Part shown: one piece after another, positions 36,029 through 44,530 of the stretch
How the letters are laid out: each line of letters opens with the position of its first letter
Position numbering within the stretch: the stretch's first letter is position 1
Assembly (NCBI GenBank): GCA_942491385.1
Contig: CALOAF010000001.1
Span: 60,154-124,153 of the forward strand
Direction: 5' to 3'
Source: UBA6170 sp942491385
Lineage (GTDB): Bacteria; Chloroflexota; Anaerolineae; Anaerolineales; Anaerolineaceae
Length of the DNA: 64,000 bases
The notes under the pieces: generated by a model
The model's database searches: none
The model's input: the letters and a program-made list of their open reading frames with translations, nothing else
What the model was told of the DNA's origin: nothing
Position numbers and translations under genes: made by a program

Positions 36029-37768
36029 TTAATCCTTAAAAACGACCAACGCTTTTTCCAGTCGCTCCAAAGACTTTTCCTTACCTATGACTGCCAGCAT
36101 ATCAAAAACGCCGGGGCCGTGCATAGCGCCCGACAGCGCAATGCGAAGCAAAGGGAACACATCGCCCATTGGTAAATCGTTTTCTTCCATAAAGCTTTCT
36201 ACAGCCGCCTGGATGTTTTCCGTATGGTAGTCATCCAAATTGCTCAGGTTTTGATTCAGTTGTTCAAACAGCGGGCGGAATTCAGGTTTCCATTTTTTCT
36301 GAATGCTATTTTCATCATAATTCAGATTATCCTGCAAGTAAGGTCTGGCCTGTGTCGGAAAGTCCGTCAGGAAGGTAAATCTTTCTTTCAGCAATTCACA
36401 AACGCTTTCCAGGTAATCCTGGTCAGGCTCCAACCCTTCGGCTGCCAAAAGAGGGCGAACCATATTGGCCATGGCCGACTTATCGGTTGCCATGATGTAT
36501 TGTTTATTGTACCATTTGGCTTTATCAAAATCAAAACGGGCTCCTGATTTTCCGATCTTCTCCAGGGAGAAGGCTTCACAAAGTTCCTCCATGTTAAAAA
36601 TTTCCTGCTCTGTACCGGGATTCCAGCCCAGGAAAGCCAGGAAGTTATTGGTAGCATCGGGCAGGAAACCAAATTCGCGGAAACCGGTGAATGAATTCTC
36701 AGGTGTATCTCCTTCCCAGGCCAGGGGGAAAACAGGAATGCCTAATCGATCGCCATCACGTTTACTGAGTTTTCCAAACAATACACCTTTCATAAAAGCT
36801 TTGATATCCTTTTGCATATTGGAATCATTATCTTTTATCTTCAGGCGATCGGTAAGGCTTTTTACGTCCTGCAACAACTGAACAATAAAGTTTGTCACTT
36901 TGCCAGCCTGGTCTGCATAATCTGCATGGGCCGCCAAAAACGCATTCGAAAACTGTTCTGCAAATTCCTGACGGGTACGTTTGTTGATATAAGAGGCAGG
37001 ATTGGGCTTGAGGATCAATGGCAAATGGGCAAACTGAGGGGCATCCCATCCAAAAGCGCGGTACAACAAAACATGCAGCGGCAAAGACGGCAACCACTCT
37101 TCTCCGCGAATCACATGGCTGATCTCCATAAGATGGTCATCCACGATATTCGCCAGATGATAGGTGGGCATGCCATCAGACTTAAACAGTACCTTATCAT
37201 CCAGCTCACTGGTCTGAACAGTCATATCTCCCCGGATGATGTCCTGGAGTGATAAGGCTTCATCGTCGGGAATTTTGAACCGGATCACGTAATCCTCTCC
37301 GGCCTCGATTCTTTTTCGAACATCCTCTGCACTTTGGGTATAAGCATTATCCATTTCCCCGCGCGTGACTGCATTGTAGGTAAAGGTTTTCCCTTCCGCT
37401 TCATAGGCCTGGCGTTTGGCATCCAGCCCTTCCGGAGTATCAAAAGCGACATAAGCATTACCGGAATCTAACAATTGATCTGCATATTGACGATAAAGGC
37501 CTTTTCTTTCTGATTGCCGGTAAGGACCAAAATCTCCCCCGGCTGCCGGGCTCTCATCAGGAGTAAGCCCACACCACTCCAGCGCTTCCATAATATAATC
37601 CTCTGCCCCGGAAACGTACCTTGTCTGGTCTGTATCTTCGATCCTCAGAATGAAGGTTCCCCCATGTTTTCTGGCAAACAAATAATTATACAAGGCTGTT
37701 CTGATCCCTCCGATATGCAGGGCACCCGTGGGGCTTGGTGCAAATCTTACTCTGATGCTTTTGTTCAT
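36029..37768 (-). CDS. gltX: Glutamate--tRNA ligase
   Basis: 579 aa. Class I signature FAPSPTGALHIGGIRTALYN (HIGH motif), FILRIEDTDQTR, a zinc-less insert, GMPTYHLANIVDDHLM and GKLSKRDGDRLG (KMSKS equivalent), then the anticodon-binding region to the end. Somewhat longer than the usual 470-510 aa because of an extended middle part (about 275-320), as in other Bacteroidota. Charges tRNA(Glu) with glutamate in the cytosol. Confidence 0.96.
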   Translation of the reverse strand: MNKSIRVRFAPSPTGALHIGGIRTALYNYLFARKHGGTFILRIEDTDQTRYVSGAEDYIMEALEWCGLTPDESPAAGGDFGPYRQSERKGLYRQYADQLLDSGNAYVAFDTPEGLDAKRQAYEAEGKTFTYNAVTRGEMDNAYTQSAEDVRKRIEAGEDYVIRFKIPDDEALSLQDIIRGDMTVQTSELDDKVLFKSDGMPTYHLANIVDDHLMEISHVIRGEEWLPSLPLHVLLYRAFGWDAPQFAHLPLILKPNPASYINKRTRQEFAEQFSNAFLAAHADYADQAGKVTNFIVQLLQDVKSLTDRLKIKDNDSNMQKDIKAFMKGVLFGKLSKRDGDRLGIPVFPLAWEGDTPENSFTGFREFGFLPDATNNFLAFLGWNPGTEQEIFNMEELCEAFSLEKIGKSGARFDFDKAKWYNKQYIMATDKSAMANMVRPLLAAEGLEPDQDYLESVCELLKERFTFLTDFPTQARPYLQDNLNYDENSIQKKWKPEFRPLFEQLNQNLSNLDDYHTENIQAAVESFMEENDLPMGDVFPLLRIALSGAMHGPGVFDMLAVIGKEKSLERLEKALVVFKD

Positions 37769-38261
37769 GTTTATTTTTTAAAAATTGAGGTCAAATAATC
37801 TGGTCGCAAAGGTAAAAAAATTCAATGTATTCGAATCCCCGTCAAAGGATGACCTCTCAATTTTCAACAATGTGGAAAATTGTCTGCTTCGGCAAGGTTC
37901 CAAAACAACGTTTTTACGTAAAAAAATGTTCCTTTTTCAGGTAAAAACCACTTTTTTCAAAAAAAAATGAAAAAAATGCAAAAAACACTGGTTTAAACGC
38001 AGCATTTTCAGTGTTTTAAGCGTTAAATATTAAACCTTATACCTAACTAAATTATCTCCTTTCCAAAACCGGTTTTCACCAAAAGTTTTTGATGACTTTA
38101 TCGTGAAAAATTACCGAACTGTTTTTGGGGAAATACAAAAGGCTTTTTGCAATAAAAAAGCATATTTCAAAAAAATCGGACCCTGTTATAAAATTTATCC
38201 TTTTGAGGGAACATTTTTCCTTAAAGGATTATTAGATTAAGTAGATTTTAATTTTTTATCC
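37769..38261. other. AT-rich divergent intergenic region
   Basis: 493 bp between gltX and the deacetylase gene. It contains long A and T runs; around 37947-38000 TTTTTTCA and TGAAAAAA form an inner stem and AAACCA/TGGTTT an outer one. No frame is convincing. It must carry two divergent promoters. Confidence 0.35.
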
Positions 38262-38963
38262 ATGAACATAATTGAATACCTCAACCGTATTCGCATTAAA
38301 CCAAAAAACATGTATTTAGTAAAGACGCCAAATTTTATTCAGAGTCTGTTCCCGAACTTCACCTGGAGAATCCCGACCAACGAGAAGAAAGTGTATCTGA
38401 CTTTTGATGATGGTCCTATTCCGGAGGTAACTCCGTGGGTACTTGAGCAATTGGACAAATACGATGCCAAGGCTACCTTCTTCTGCGTAGGCGACAACAT
38501 TCGCAAATATCCGGAAATATTCAAGATGGTGAAAGATCAGGGTCACACAACCGGAAATCACACCGTCAATCACCTTGATGGATGGCAAAATGAAAATATT
38601 CCGTACTTCCACAATATTCGCCGATGTGCGCGTCAGGTAGGTACCGATCTTTTCCGTCCGCCTTATGGTCGGATAAAGCCCCAGCAGGCGATGTTCCTGC
38701 AAAGGCATTACCGCATTGTGATGTGGGATGTTCTGAGTGGTGATTTTGATCCTGACATCACTCCTGAACAATGTTACAAAAACGTAATCCGAAACGTAAG
38801 TCCCGGTTCCATCGTCGTTTTTCACGACAGTCTCAAAGCGTGGGATACCCTGAAAAATACCCTGCCTAAGGTATTGGAATACCTTTCCGCTGCCGGTTAT
38901 TCTTTCAATGCCCTCCACGAACACAGAATGAAAAAGTCAGAATTGTTAAAAAGTATTGCCTGA
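38262..38963 (+). CDS. Polysaccharide deacetylase (NodB domain)
   Basis: 233 aa. The NodB domain shows KVYLTFDDGPIPE (catalytic base and metal Asp), TTGNHTVNHLDG (metal-binding His pair), LFRPPYGRIKPQQ (catalytic Arg/Pro motif), VMWDVLSGDFD and IVVFHDSLKAW (last motif with catalytic His). No clear signal peptide; the N-terminus (IEYLNRIRIKPKNMYLVKTP) may attach to the membrane. It removes N- or O-acetyl groups from a cell-wall or surface glycan. An intrinsic terminator lies 36 bp after its stop. Confidence 0.93.
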   Translation: MNIIEYLNRIRIKPKNMYLVKTPNFIQSLFPNFTWRIPTNEKKVYLTFDDGPIPEVTPWVLEQLDKYDAKATFFCVGDNIRKYPEIFKMVKDQGHTTGNHTVNHLDGWQNENIPYFHNIRRCARQVGTDLFRPPYGRIKPQQAMFLQRHYRIVMWDVLSGDFDPDITPEQCYKNVIRNVSPGSIVVFHDSLKAWDTLKNTLPKVLEYLSAAGYSFNALHEHRMKKSELLKSIA

Positions 38964-39355
38964 TCCATATTGAATTGCAATGTTATCCAACATAAAAGGC
39001 CGTTTGCTTGTGCAGACGGCTTTTGTTTTTTTAACATATACCTCAAATAAGAATTACCTGAGCATAACAGCTTACAAGCGCATTTCACCTCCTCTTCCTG
39101 CTTTTACTAAAAAGTCAGCTTTTTTATTTTAAGCTGAAGCCATCAGTCAACCCGTCAACTGATATGCATACAGGATAGAAATATCCCTAAAAGATCTACA
39201 ATAAGGACAATAAATAGTATTGGTAAAAAAAATTATAGATAATCTAAAAAAAATACCATTTCGCTGAACTTTCCAATTTGTTTTTGGTTTTAATTGTATA
39301 ACACTCTAAAATAATAGTTTTACTATCATATCATTGAATCCAAAAACATTTAAAC
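38964..39355. other. Intergenic gap with terminator and promoter of the SPFH gene
   Basis: 392 bp. The first part holds the terminator at 38999-39032; the rest is AT-rich (39220-39355) and must carry the promoter of the SPFH lipoprotein gene. No other feature is seen. Confidence 0.4.
38999..39032 (+). terminator. Intrinsic terminator
   Basis: GCCGTTTGC (38999-39007) pairs with GCAGACGGC (39012-39020) with one G-T pair and a 4-nt TTGT loop. AAAAG just before the stem can pair with the following TTTT, and TTTTGTTTTTTT follows. It ends the deacetylase transcript. Confidence 0.85.
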
Positions 39356-40180
39356 ATGAAAAAATCAAATATTGTAAAATTCGGATTGTTCCTTTTTGGA
39401 ATAGTTTTCCTTTCCAGCTGTACGACCATTCGTGAAGGAGAAGTGGGTGTAAAGCGAACCTTTGGTAAATATTCAAACACCCCTTATACCGAAGGTCTCA
39501 AAGTATTCAACCCGTTTGCTTCTGCCATTGTCAAGGTATCTACCCAAACCGAGAACCTGGAGGTTGAACTCAACATTCCTTCCAAAGAAGGCTTAAACAT
39601 TCTCGCAGAGGTATCCATACTTTACAACATTGAAAGATCAAAAGTACCTTACATCCTGAGAACCATTGGAACAGATTATGAGGAGAATATTCTTCTTCCT
39701 GTTTTCCGTTCCGCTGTAGCAGATGTTACCTCCAGGTTCTATGCGAAAGACATGCATACCGGTGAGCGGATAATAATCGAAAAAGCCATAAGAGACCAAA
39801 TGATGATCCATTTGGAAGGTAAAGGAATCGAAGTAGAATCCGTTTTGTTGAAAAGCATTCAAATGCCCCGCAGTCTGGCCAGAGCCATTGAACTAAAACT
39901 GGAAGCTGAACAGGAAGCACAACGTATGGAGTTCGTATTGCAACAAGCCAAACGGGAAGCTGAACAAAAACGCATTGAAGCGGAAGGTATCCGAGACGCC
40001 CAAAAGATCATTTCGGAAGGCCTTAATCCCAACATCCTCCAATTCAAATCTATTGAAGCTTTTAAGGAGCTCTCGAAATCACCCAACACCAAAATCATCA
40101 TCTCCGATGGTGATATGCCCATGATTATTGATAGCGAGGGAAAAACAACCAACAGCTTTAAAACAGGCAACCCGAATTAA
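39356..40180 (+). CDS. Prohibitin-like SPFH lipoprotein
   Basis: 274 aa. Lipobox FLSSC near residue 22 predicts lipid anchoring. EGEVGVKRTFGKY and EGLKVFNPF open the SPFH/band 7 domain, followed by ILAEVSILYNIE and ADVTSRFYAKDM. The C-terminal half is a long Glu/Ala/Lys-rich coiled coil (LEAEQEAQRMEFVLQQAKRE) ending in GLNPNILQFKSIEAF, as in prohibitins. Such proteins form ring oligomers that scaffold proteases and membrane domains. It stands alone between two terminators. Confidence 0.92.
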   Translation: MKKSNIVKFGLFLFGIVFLSSCTTIREGEVGVKRTFGKYSNTPYTEGLKVFNPFASAIVKVSTQTENLEVELNIPSKEGLNILAEVSILYNIERSKVPYILRTIGTDYEENILLPVFRSAVADVTSRFYAKDMHTGERIIIEKAIRDQMMIHLEGKGIEVESVLLKSIQMPRSLARAIELKLEAEQEAQRMEFVLQQAKREAEQKRIEAEGIRDAQKIISEGLNPNILQFKSIEAFKELSKSPNTKIIISDGDMPMIIDSEGKTTNSFKTGNPN

Positions 40181-40225
40181 CCCCAGCCAATTTAAATTCC
40201 AATTTAGTTTTTTTATAAAATCCCG

Positions 40226-40259
40226 AAAGAAGCGGCAGCCTTGTCGCTTCTTTTTTTTT
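40226..40259 (+). terminator. Intrinsic terminator of the SPFH gene
   Basis: AAAGAAGCGGCA (40226-40237) pairs with TGTCGCTTCTTT (40242-40253) with one G-T pair and a GCCT loop, followed by T to 40259. Located 46 bp after the stop. Confidence 0.85.
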
Positions 40260-40339
40260 ACTTTCTCAAAGAATGGTGCAAAAGTCACTGAAATTCGAGA
40301 CACGAAATGATCCAGACGGATCAATAGTTTTAAGCAGAG

Positions 40340-40729
40340 CTATTTCTTTTTTGGGTGGTAATTCCTCGTTGACCATGCCCACCAAATCAACAATGGATGA
40401 ATCACAACCAGCCTTAACCAACTCCCCCATTCCGGAATACATAAGCCGCCTTCGACACAGCTCCCTATCTGAATGAAATATACATGAGAAGGGATAAAGG
40501 CCACCAACAATAAAACAATCAGGTAGCTGGATATTCTGCGAGATTGATTAACAAGCAAACCAATCCCCAAAACCACTTCTGCAATGCCACTCAGATAATT
40601 AATGAGCTCTAAATAAACGAAGTATTCAGGTATCAGGGGAAGGTAAAACCCGGGATTGACAAAATGATTGATCCCGGCAACGATGTAAAACATCGCCAAA
40701 ACATACAAACTAATCTTCTTTATATCCAT
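40340..40729 (-). CDS. DoxX-like membrane protein
   Basis: 129 aa with four membrane helices (SLYVLAMFYIVAGINHF; YLELINYLSGIAEVVLGIGLLV; YLIVLLLVAFIPSHVYF; LRLVVIHPLLIWWAW). The opening AGINHFVNPGFYLPLIP and the AEVVLGIGLL motif match the DoxX/DoxD superfamily. Members are membrane parts of oxidoreductase or thiosulfate-related systems, but most are uncharacterised. Its start overlaps the end of the next minus-strand gene by 10 bp, so the two are cotranscribed. Confidence 0.8.
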   Translation of the reverse strand: MDIKKISLYVLAMFYIVAGINHFVNPGFYLPLIPEYFVYLELINYLSGIAEVVLGIGLLVNQSRRISSYLIVLLLVAFIPSHVYFIQIGSCVEGGLCIPEWGSWLRLVVIHPLLIWWAWSTRNYHPKKK

Positions 40730-41118
40730 TGTATTTTACCGGCTTTATGTGCTTTTCTAATGATCAAAAAAAACGGGATCCACCAAATGAAATCATTGGT
40801 GATCAACGTGTAAAAAAATGCAAAAGAAACTTTCCCCTGGAAATAATTCATGAAGAACCCTAACGGCCCAAAAATCTTCCCGAGAAATCCGACCACCACA
40901 ATAGGCCAGTGCGTGAGTGGATCTTTGGCAGCCCACCAATACCCTAAACCATACACGCCGATGACCATGCCCATCCCCTGCCAGATCATGGTATGCGTCG
41001 GAGGGGCCATGCCTACCAATTCGAAAAAATGATTGGGAAAGAGTACTACCCAGGCTCCCCAGATAAGGTTATAAATGGCTGCTATCTTTAATACGGTTGA
41101 CATTTGTTGGATATTCAT
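40720..41118 (-). CDS. Four-helix membrane protein, partner of the DoxX-like gene
   Basis: I use ATG 41118 (MNIQQMSTVLKIAAIYN); the longer frame to 41178 adds a Cys- and Phe-rich stretch with no homology character. 132 aa with four predicted membrane spans, including MIWQGMGMVIGVYGLGYWWA and WPIVVVGFLGKIFGPLGFFMNYF. Proteins of this type in Bacteroidota lack an assigned function. Overlaps the DoxX-like gene by 10 bp, so they probably act together. Confidence 0.72.
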   Translation of the reverse strand: MNIQQMSTVLKIAAIYNLIWGAWVVLFPNHFFELVGMAPPTHTMIWQGMGMVIGVYGLGYWWAAKDPLTHWPIVVVGFLGKIFGPLGFFMNYFQGKVSFAFFYTLITNDFIWWIPFFLIIRKAHKAGKIQWI

Positions 41119-41244
41119 ATTGCTTAAACAGTAAAAACAGTTTTTTGTTAAAAAATACCGCGGCACAACCAATGCCAACCTGCCAAACAGAAAAGTATTA
41201 TCTTTGAAAATGCTACCATTTCAAAACGCTATCATCTAAAATAT

Positions 41245-41597
41245 ATGTTGGTTCAAAAATATAATCCAGGTTGACTGAAATAGGATATTACCACAATGGG
41301 GACCAGGGAATTCCAGGCAGGGAGGCGTTTAAAAGAAAAGAGCCCTCCGTAAACCATATCGTTTTAGACAAAATTGACCACCATCTTTATGTATGCCCAA
41401 TCGACAGCCCGGAACTCAATCGACACCTGTTATTCAGGGATTACCTCAGAGCCAATGAATCGGCAAGACAAGCCTATGAAAAAATAAAATGCCAAATTGC
41501 CGAAGAAAGTAATCACCATTACAAAGCCTATGCAGCACTCAAAGAAATCAGGGCAAGGAAATTTATCCTTTCTATGATTGAATTGGCAAAAAAATAA
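41245..41597 (+). pseudogene. GrpB-family remnant with internal deletion
   Basis: The visible 108-codon frame (from TTG 41271) is the C-terminal part of GrpB-type nucleotidyltransferase-fold proteins: GDQGIPGREAFKRK, HHLYVCPIDSPELNRHLLFRDYLRAN, ARQAYEKIKCQIAEE. Just upstream, in another frame, ATG 41245 starts LVQKYNPG, which matches the family's N-terminal (VV.YNP.W) motif. About 70-80 family residues between these two parts are missing, including the acidic nucleotide-site residues. The gene has lost its middle and is unlikely to work. Confidence 0.65.
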
Positions 41598-41650
41598 ACG
41601 GCCTTTCATGCAGGATGACAAGATATTATTAAACATCAATACAGATAATT

Positions 41651-42073
41651 ATGAATCCAATAATCAAAAATATTTTAGCCGTTATTGCCGGCTGGTTCGG
41701 AGGCAGTCTGATTAACATGGGACTCATCAAGGTTGGTCAATGGATATTTCCCATGAAAGGGTTTGACCCAAACGATATGGAAGCTCTTGCTGCGGCAATG
41801 CCTACTTTGAGTTTTGAGTTTTTCATCTTTCCTTTTTTAGCCCACGCCTTAGGAACATTGGCCGGTGCTGTAATTGCCTATATGATCGCGGCAACCCATA
41901 AAATGAGCATGGCATTGGTCGTTGGTGCTTTATTCCTCATTGGTGGAATCATGGTCAGCTATATGCTACCGGCACCAACCTGGTTTATCCTGACCGACCT
42001 TGTGCTCGCCTATATTCCAATGGCATGGATCGGAGGGAAAATAGGCTTAAATCTTTCAAGCCGCAAAAAGTAA
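41651..42073 (+). CDS. Hypothetical four-helix membrane protein
   Basis: 140 aa. Helices: about 6-27 (NILAVIAGWFGGSLINMGLI), 55-78 (FFIFPFLAHALGTLAGAVIAY), 84-106 (MALVVGALFLIGGIMVSYML) and 109-131 (TWFILTDLVLAYIPMAWIGG). An Asp/Met-containing loop (GFDPNDMEALAAAMPTL) lies between helices 1 and 2. Similar small proteins are common in Bacteroidota without known role. An AAAAATTTAGACA repeat lies just after its stop. Confidence 0.75.
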   Translation: MNPIIKNILAVIAGWFGGSLINMGLIKVGQWIFPMKGFDPNDMEALAAAMPTLSFEFFIFPFLAHALGTLAGAVIAYMIAATHKMSMALVVGALFLIGGIMVSYMLPAPTWFILTDLVLAYIPMAWIGGKIGLNLSSRKK

Positions 42074-42075
42074 TA

Positions 42076-42111
42076 AGAGCATATTTAAAAATTTAGACAC
42101 GCTCTAATTCA
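42076..42111 (+). repeat. Dispersed AAAAATTTAGACA..GCTCTAA element
   Basis: Matches about 14550-14573: both read AAAAATTTAGACA, one variable base, GCTCTAA. Upstream AGCATATTTAAAAATTT also resembles AGCATGTTTAAAAATTTTA at 14361-14379. Sits between the membrane protein gene and the SDR gene. Confidence 0.45.
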
Positions 42112-42139
42112 TTTTCAAATCAATCAAACTATAAAAATC

Positions 42140-43039
42140 ATGGCAAAAGCGAAATGGAATAGCAATAATATTTCCGATCAAAAGGGTAAGGTGGTTATTG
42201 TAACCGGAGCAACAAGTGGCCTGGGAAAAGAAGCCACCAGGGTGTTGGCGGAAAAAAATGCTACAGTAGTGATGGCCGTAAGGAACACCCAAAAAGCGGA
42301 GGGTGTTATTAAGGAAATTAAACAAGCATTTCCAGACGCAAATATTGACGTCAAAAAACTGGATCTTGACAGTCTGAAGTCTGTTAAATCCTTCGCGGAT
42401 GAGTTTTCTTCAGAATATGACCGGCTGGATATTCTAATCAATAATGCCGGGGTGATGGCCTGTCCCTTTGCTAGAACTGAAGACGGCTTTGAAATTCAGA
42501 TGGGCGTCAATCATTTGGGTCATTTTGCCCTGACCGGCCACCTAATGCCCTTACTCCAAAAGACCAAAGCCTCGAGAATCGTTGCCACCTCGAGTATCGC
42601 CCATCGTACCGGCAACATCGATTTCGATGATATCCATTGGGAAAAAAGAAATTACAACACCAACAAAGCATATGGTGACAGCAAAATAGCCAACCTCTAT
42701 TTTGCCTATGAATTGGCCAGGAAATTAGAAGGCGCTCCCGATGCACCAGTAGTAACTGCTGCACATCCGGGATGGACCAAAACAGATTTACAACGACATT
42801 CTTTAATGTTCAGGATTCTGAACCCTTTCTTTTCTCAAACAGTAAAAGATGGCGTTTTACCGACCCTCAGAGCAGCCATCGACCCTGATGCAAGATCCGG
42901 AGATTACTATGGTCCTGCAGGATTTATGGAGATGAGAGGTAATCCAGTGGTGGTCAAGTCCAATGAATTGTCCCATAATGAAACCAATGCCAGGCGACTT
43001 TGGGAGATGTCCGAAGAAATGACCGGTGTTCAATATTAA
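42140..43039 (+). CDS. SDR-family NAD(P)-dependent oxidoreductase
   Basis: 299 aa, classical Rossmann fold. KVVIVTGATSGLGKEATRVL is the TGxxxGxG nucleotide site; ILINNAGVMACPF the NNAG motif; RIVATSSIAHRTG the catalytic Ser strand; YGDSKIANLYF the YxxxK catalytic pair; VVTAAHPGWTKTDL the substrate-binding segment. It resembles retinol-dehydrogenase-like SDRs. Substrate unknown. It stands alone but a second SDR of the same type lies at 44531. Confidence 0.92.
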   Translation: MAKAKWNSNNISDQKGKVVIVTGATSGLGKEATRVLAEKNATVVMAVRNTQKAEGVIKEIKQAFPDANIDVKKLDLDSLKSVKSFADEFSSEYDRLDILINNAGVMACPFARTEDGFEIQMGVNHLGHFALTGHLMPLLQKTKASRIVATSSIAHRTGNIDFDDIHWEKRNYNTNKAYGDSKIANLYFAYELARKLEGAPDAPVVTAAHPGWTKTDLQRHSLMFRILNPFFSQTVKDGVLPTLRAAIDPDARSGDYYGPAGFMEMRGNPVVVKSNELSHNETNARRLWEMSEEMTGVQY

Positions 43040-43152
43040 GTAATAAGAAATTGTTCAAAAACGCATTTAATAGCCGCCTGATTTTTTTACGGTAAAAACA
43101 ATGGAAAAGTTCACCATTGTTTGCATTGGCAAAACGGAGGCAACAAAGTTAG

Positions 43153-43344
43153 TTAATGCCTTTTAACGCTTACAGCTCTTATCGAAGCCAACAGCATCAG
43201 GACACCAATGATTATCATCCCAAAAACATAAATTTTCGAAAGGATTCCGGACCTGTATGGATCACCACTGAAAATCGCGGGGAGTTGTGCCAACAGATAA
43301 GGTTTTAGCCAATCGAGATCACTTTGAATTAAAAAACAAGCACC
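43153..43344 (-). other. Possible small membrane protein or relic
   Basis: A minus-strand frame ending at 43153 has a protein-like C-terminus: DPYRSGILSKIYVFGMIIIGVLMLLASIRAVSVKRH when read in short pieces, that is one membrane span and a basic tail. No ATG fits: the only upstream ATG lies inside the DUF1697 gene start; a TTG near 43290 would give about 46 aa. It could be the tail of a deleted membrane protein gene. Confidence 0.25.
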
Positions 43345-43888
43345 GTGACTGAAAAATATGTAGCCTTCCTCCGGGGTATCAATGTGGGCGGACATCACAA
43401 GGTCCCCATGGCTGAACTCCGGAAAGAACTGGAAAAGTTAAAATTCCAAAAGGTGGAAACGCTTTTAAATTCCGGAAACATCCTGTTTGAGGCCAACACT
43501 GATGATCCCCAAAATATGGAAAGCAAGGTTGCCGGACACCTGGAAAAGGTTTTCGGATTTCCGATACCCACCATTGTCAGGAAAGCTGCATGGATTGACA
43601 CCCTGGCAAACAAGGATCCTTTCAAAAAACATAGTCGTCACCAAAGATATCCGGCTGTACATTTCCTTCCTTAAGCAAGATGTCAAAACCGACCTGGAAA
43701 TTCCCTGGGTAAGTGAGGATGGCTCTTTCAAGATATTAGAAAAAACCGACAGAACCATTTTAAGTGTACTGGACCTTGCCCTGTCCAAAACGCCAAAAGC
43801 CATGGAAATCCTGGAGAAAGCTTTTCGAAAGGAGAACATCACCACCAGAAACTGGAATACGATTTTAAGACTGGAGAAAAAACTGTGA
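43345..43888 (+). pseudogene. DUF1697 protein with a homopolymer frameshift
   Basis: Starts with GTG 43345. Frame 1 reads KYVAFLRGINVGGHHKVPMAELRKEL and ETLLNSGNILFEA, the conserved DUF1697 N-terminus, up to NKDPFK. It then shifts to another frame that continues NIVVTKDIRLYISFL ... DRTILSVLDL and ITTRNWNTILRL, the conserved C-terminus. Removing one A from the A6 run at 43624-43629 fuses both into one protein of about 180 aa, the normal length. Either a sequencing error or a recent mutation. Function of the family is unknown. Confidence 0.75.
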
Positions 43889-44049
43889 TAGCAGAAAAAG
43901 ATAATTGATACGTTTGACAAAATAATTGGAGCGCTCTGCCGAAAATTTTGTAATTTCAAGCCATATAACTGTCTTTGAATACCCACTTACCTGACCATGT
44001 CATCGGATTACCTCAACATTCCAACTATAAGTAATTTTAACCAATAATT

Positions 44050-44526
44050 ATGGCTTTTCAGGAACAAGACAAAAACGAAGAACCTACAGAGAGAAAACCG
44101 CTCAACATCGACACCGTCAGGGAGCTTTGGTCCAAAACTTATAATACCGAAGGTAAACCCGATTGGTCGCACATCTTCAAATACTACCACAAAGACATCA
44201 TCTTCCAGGACAGCATCCAGCGCATTGAAGGCATCGAGGCATTCATAGAAATGTGTAACCGCCTGACCAAACGCACCAAACAACTGAACATGGAAATCGT
44301 CTCCATTGCTCAAAAAGACAACACCATCCATTTCGACTGGATAATGACGATGATGTTCAAAAAATATCCCAGCACGCCCATGTACGGAGCTACAAAACTG
44401 GTGATCAGTGAAGACGGATTGATCCTCCGGCAAAGGGATTACTATGATATGTGGGGAGATATTTTCAACAATATTCCCAGGTTCGGAAAAATGTACCGCC
44501 GGTTTTTAATCAAGAAATTCGGATAA
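44050..44526 (+). CDS. SnoaL-like / NTF2-fold protein
   Basis: 158 aa, no signal peptide. VRELWSKTYNTEGKPDWSHIFKYYHKDIIFQDSIQRIEG, read in parts, is the opening of a SnoaL-type NTF2 cone (helix, strand with D.I.FQD). Later strands: NMEIVSIAQKDNTIHFDWIM and GATKLVISEDGLILRQRDYYDMWG. Such proteins bind or isomerise hydrophobic ring compounds. First gene of a tight operon: SDR begins 4 bp after its stop. Confidence 0.82.
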   Translation: MAFQEQDKNEEPTERKPLNIDTVRELWSKTYNTEGKPDWSHIFKYYHKDIIFQDSIQRIEGIEAFIEMCNRLTKRTKQLNMEIVSIAQKDNTIHFDWIMTMMFKKYPSTPMYGATKLVISEDGLILRQRDYYDMWGDIFNNIPRFGKMYRRFLIKKFG

Positions 44527-44530
44527 TGCC

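Noticed and set aside
37825..37845. TTCGAATCCCCG word like a tRNA T-loop
   Set aside because: No acceptor, D or anticodon stems around it, and no CCA end.
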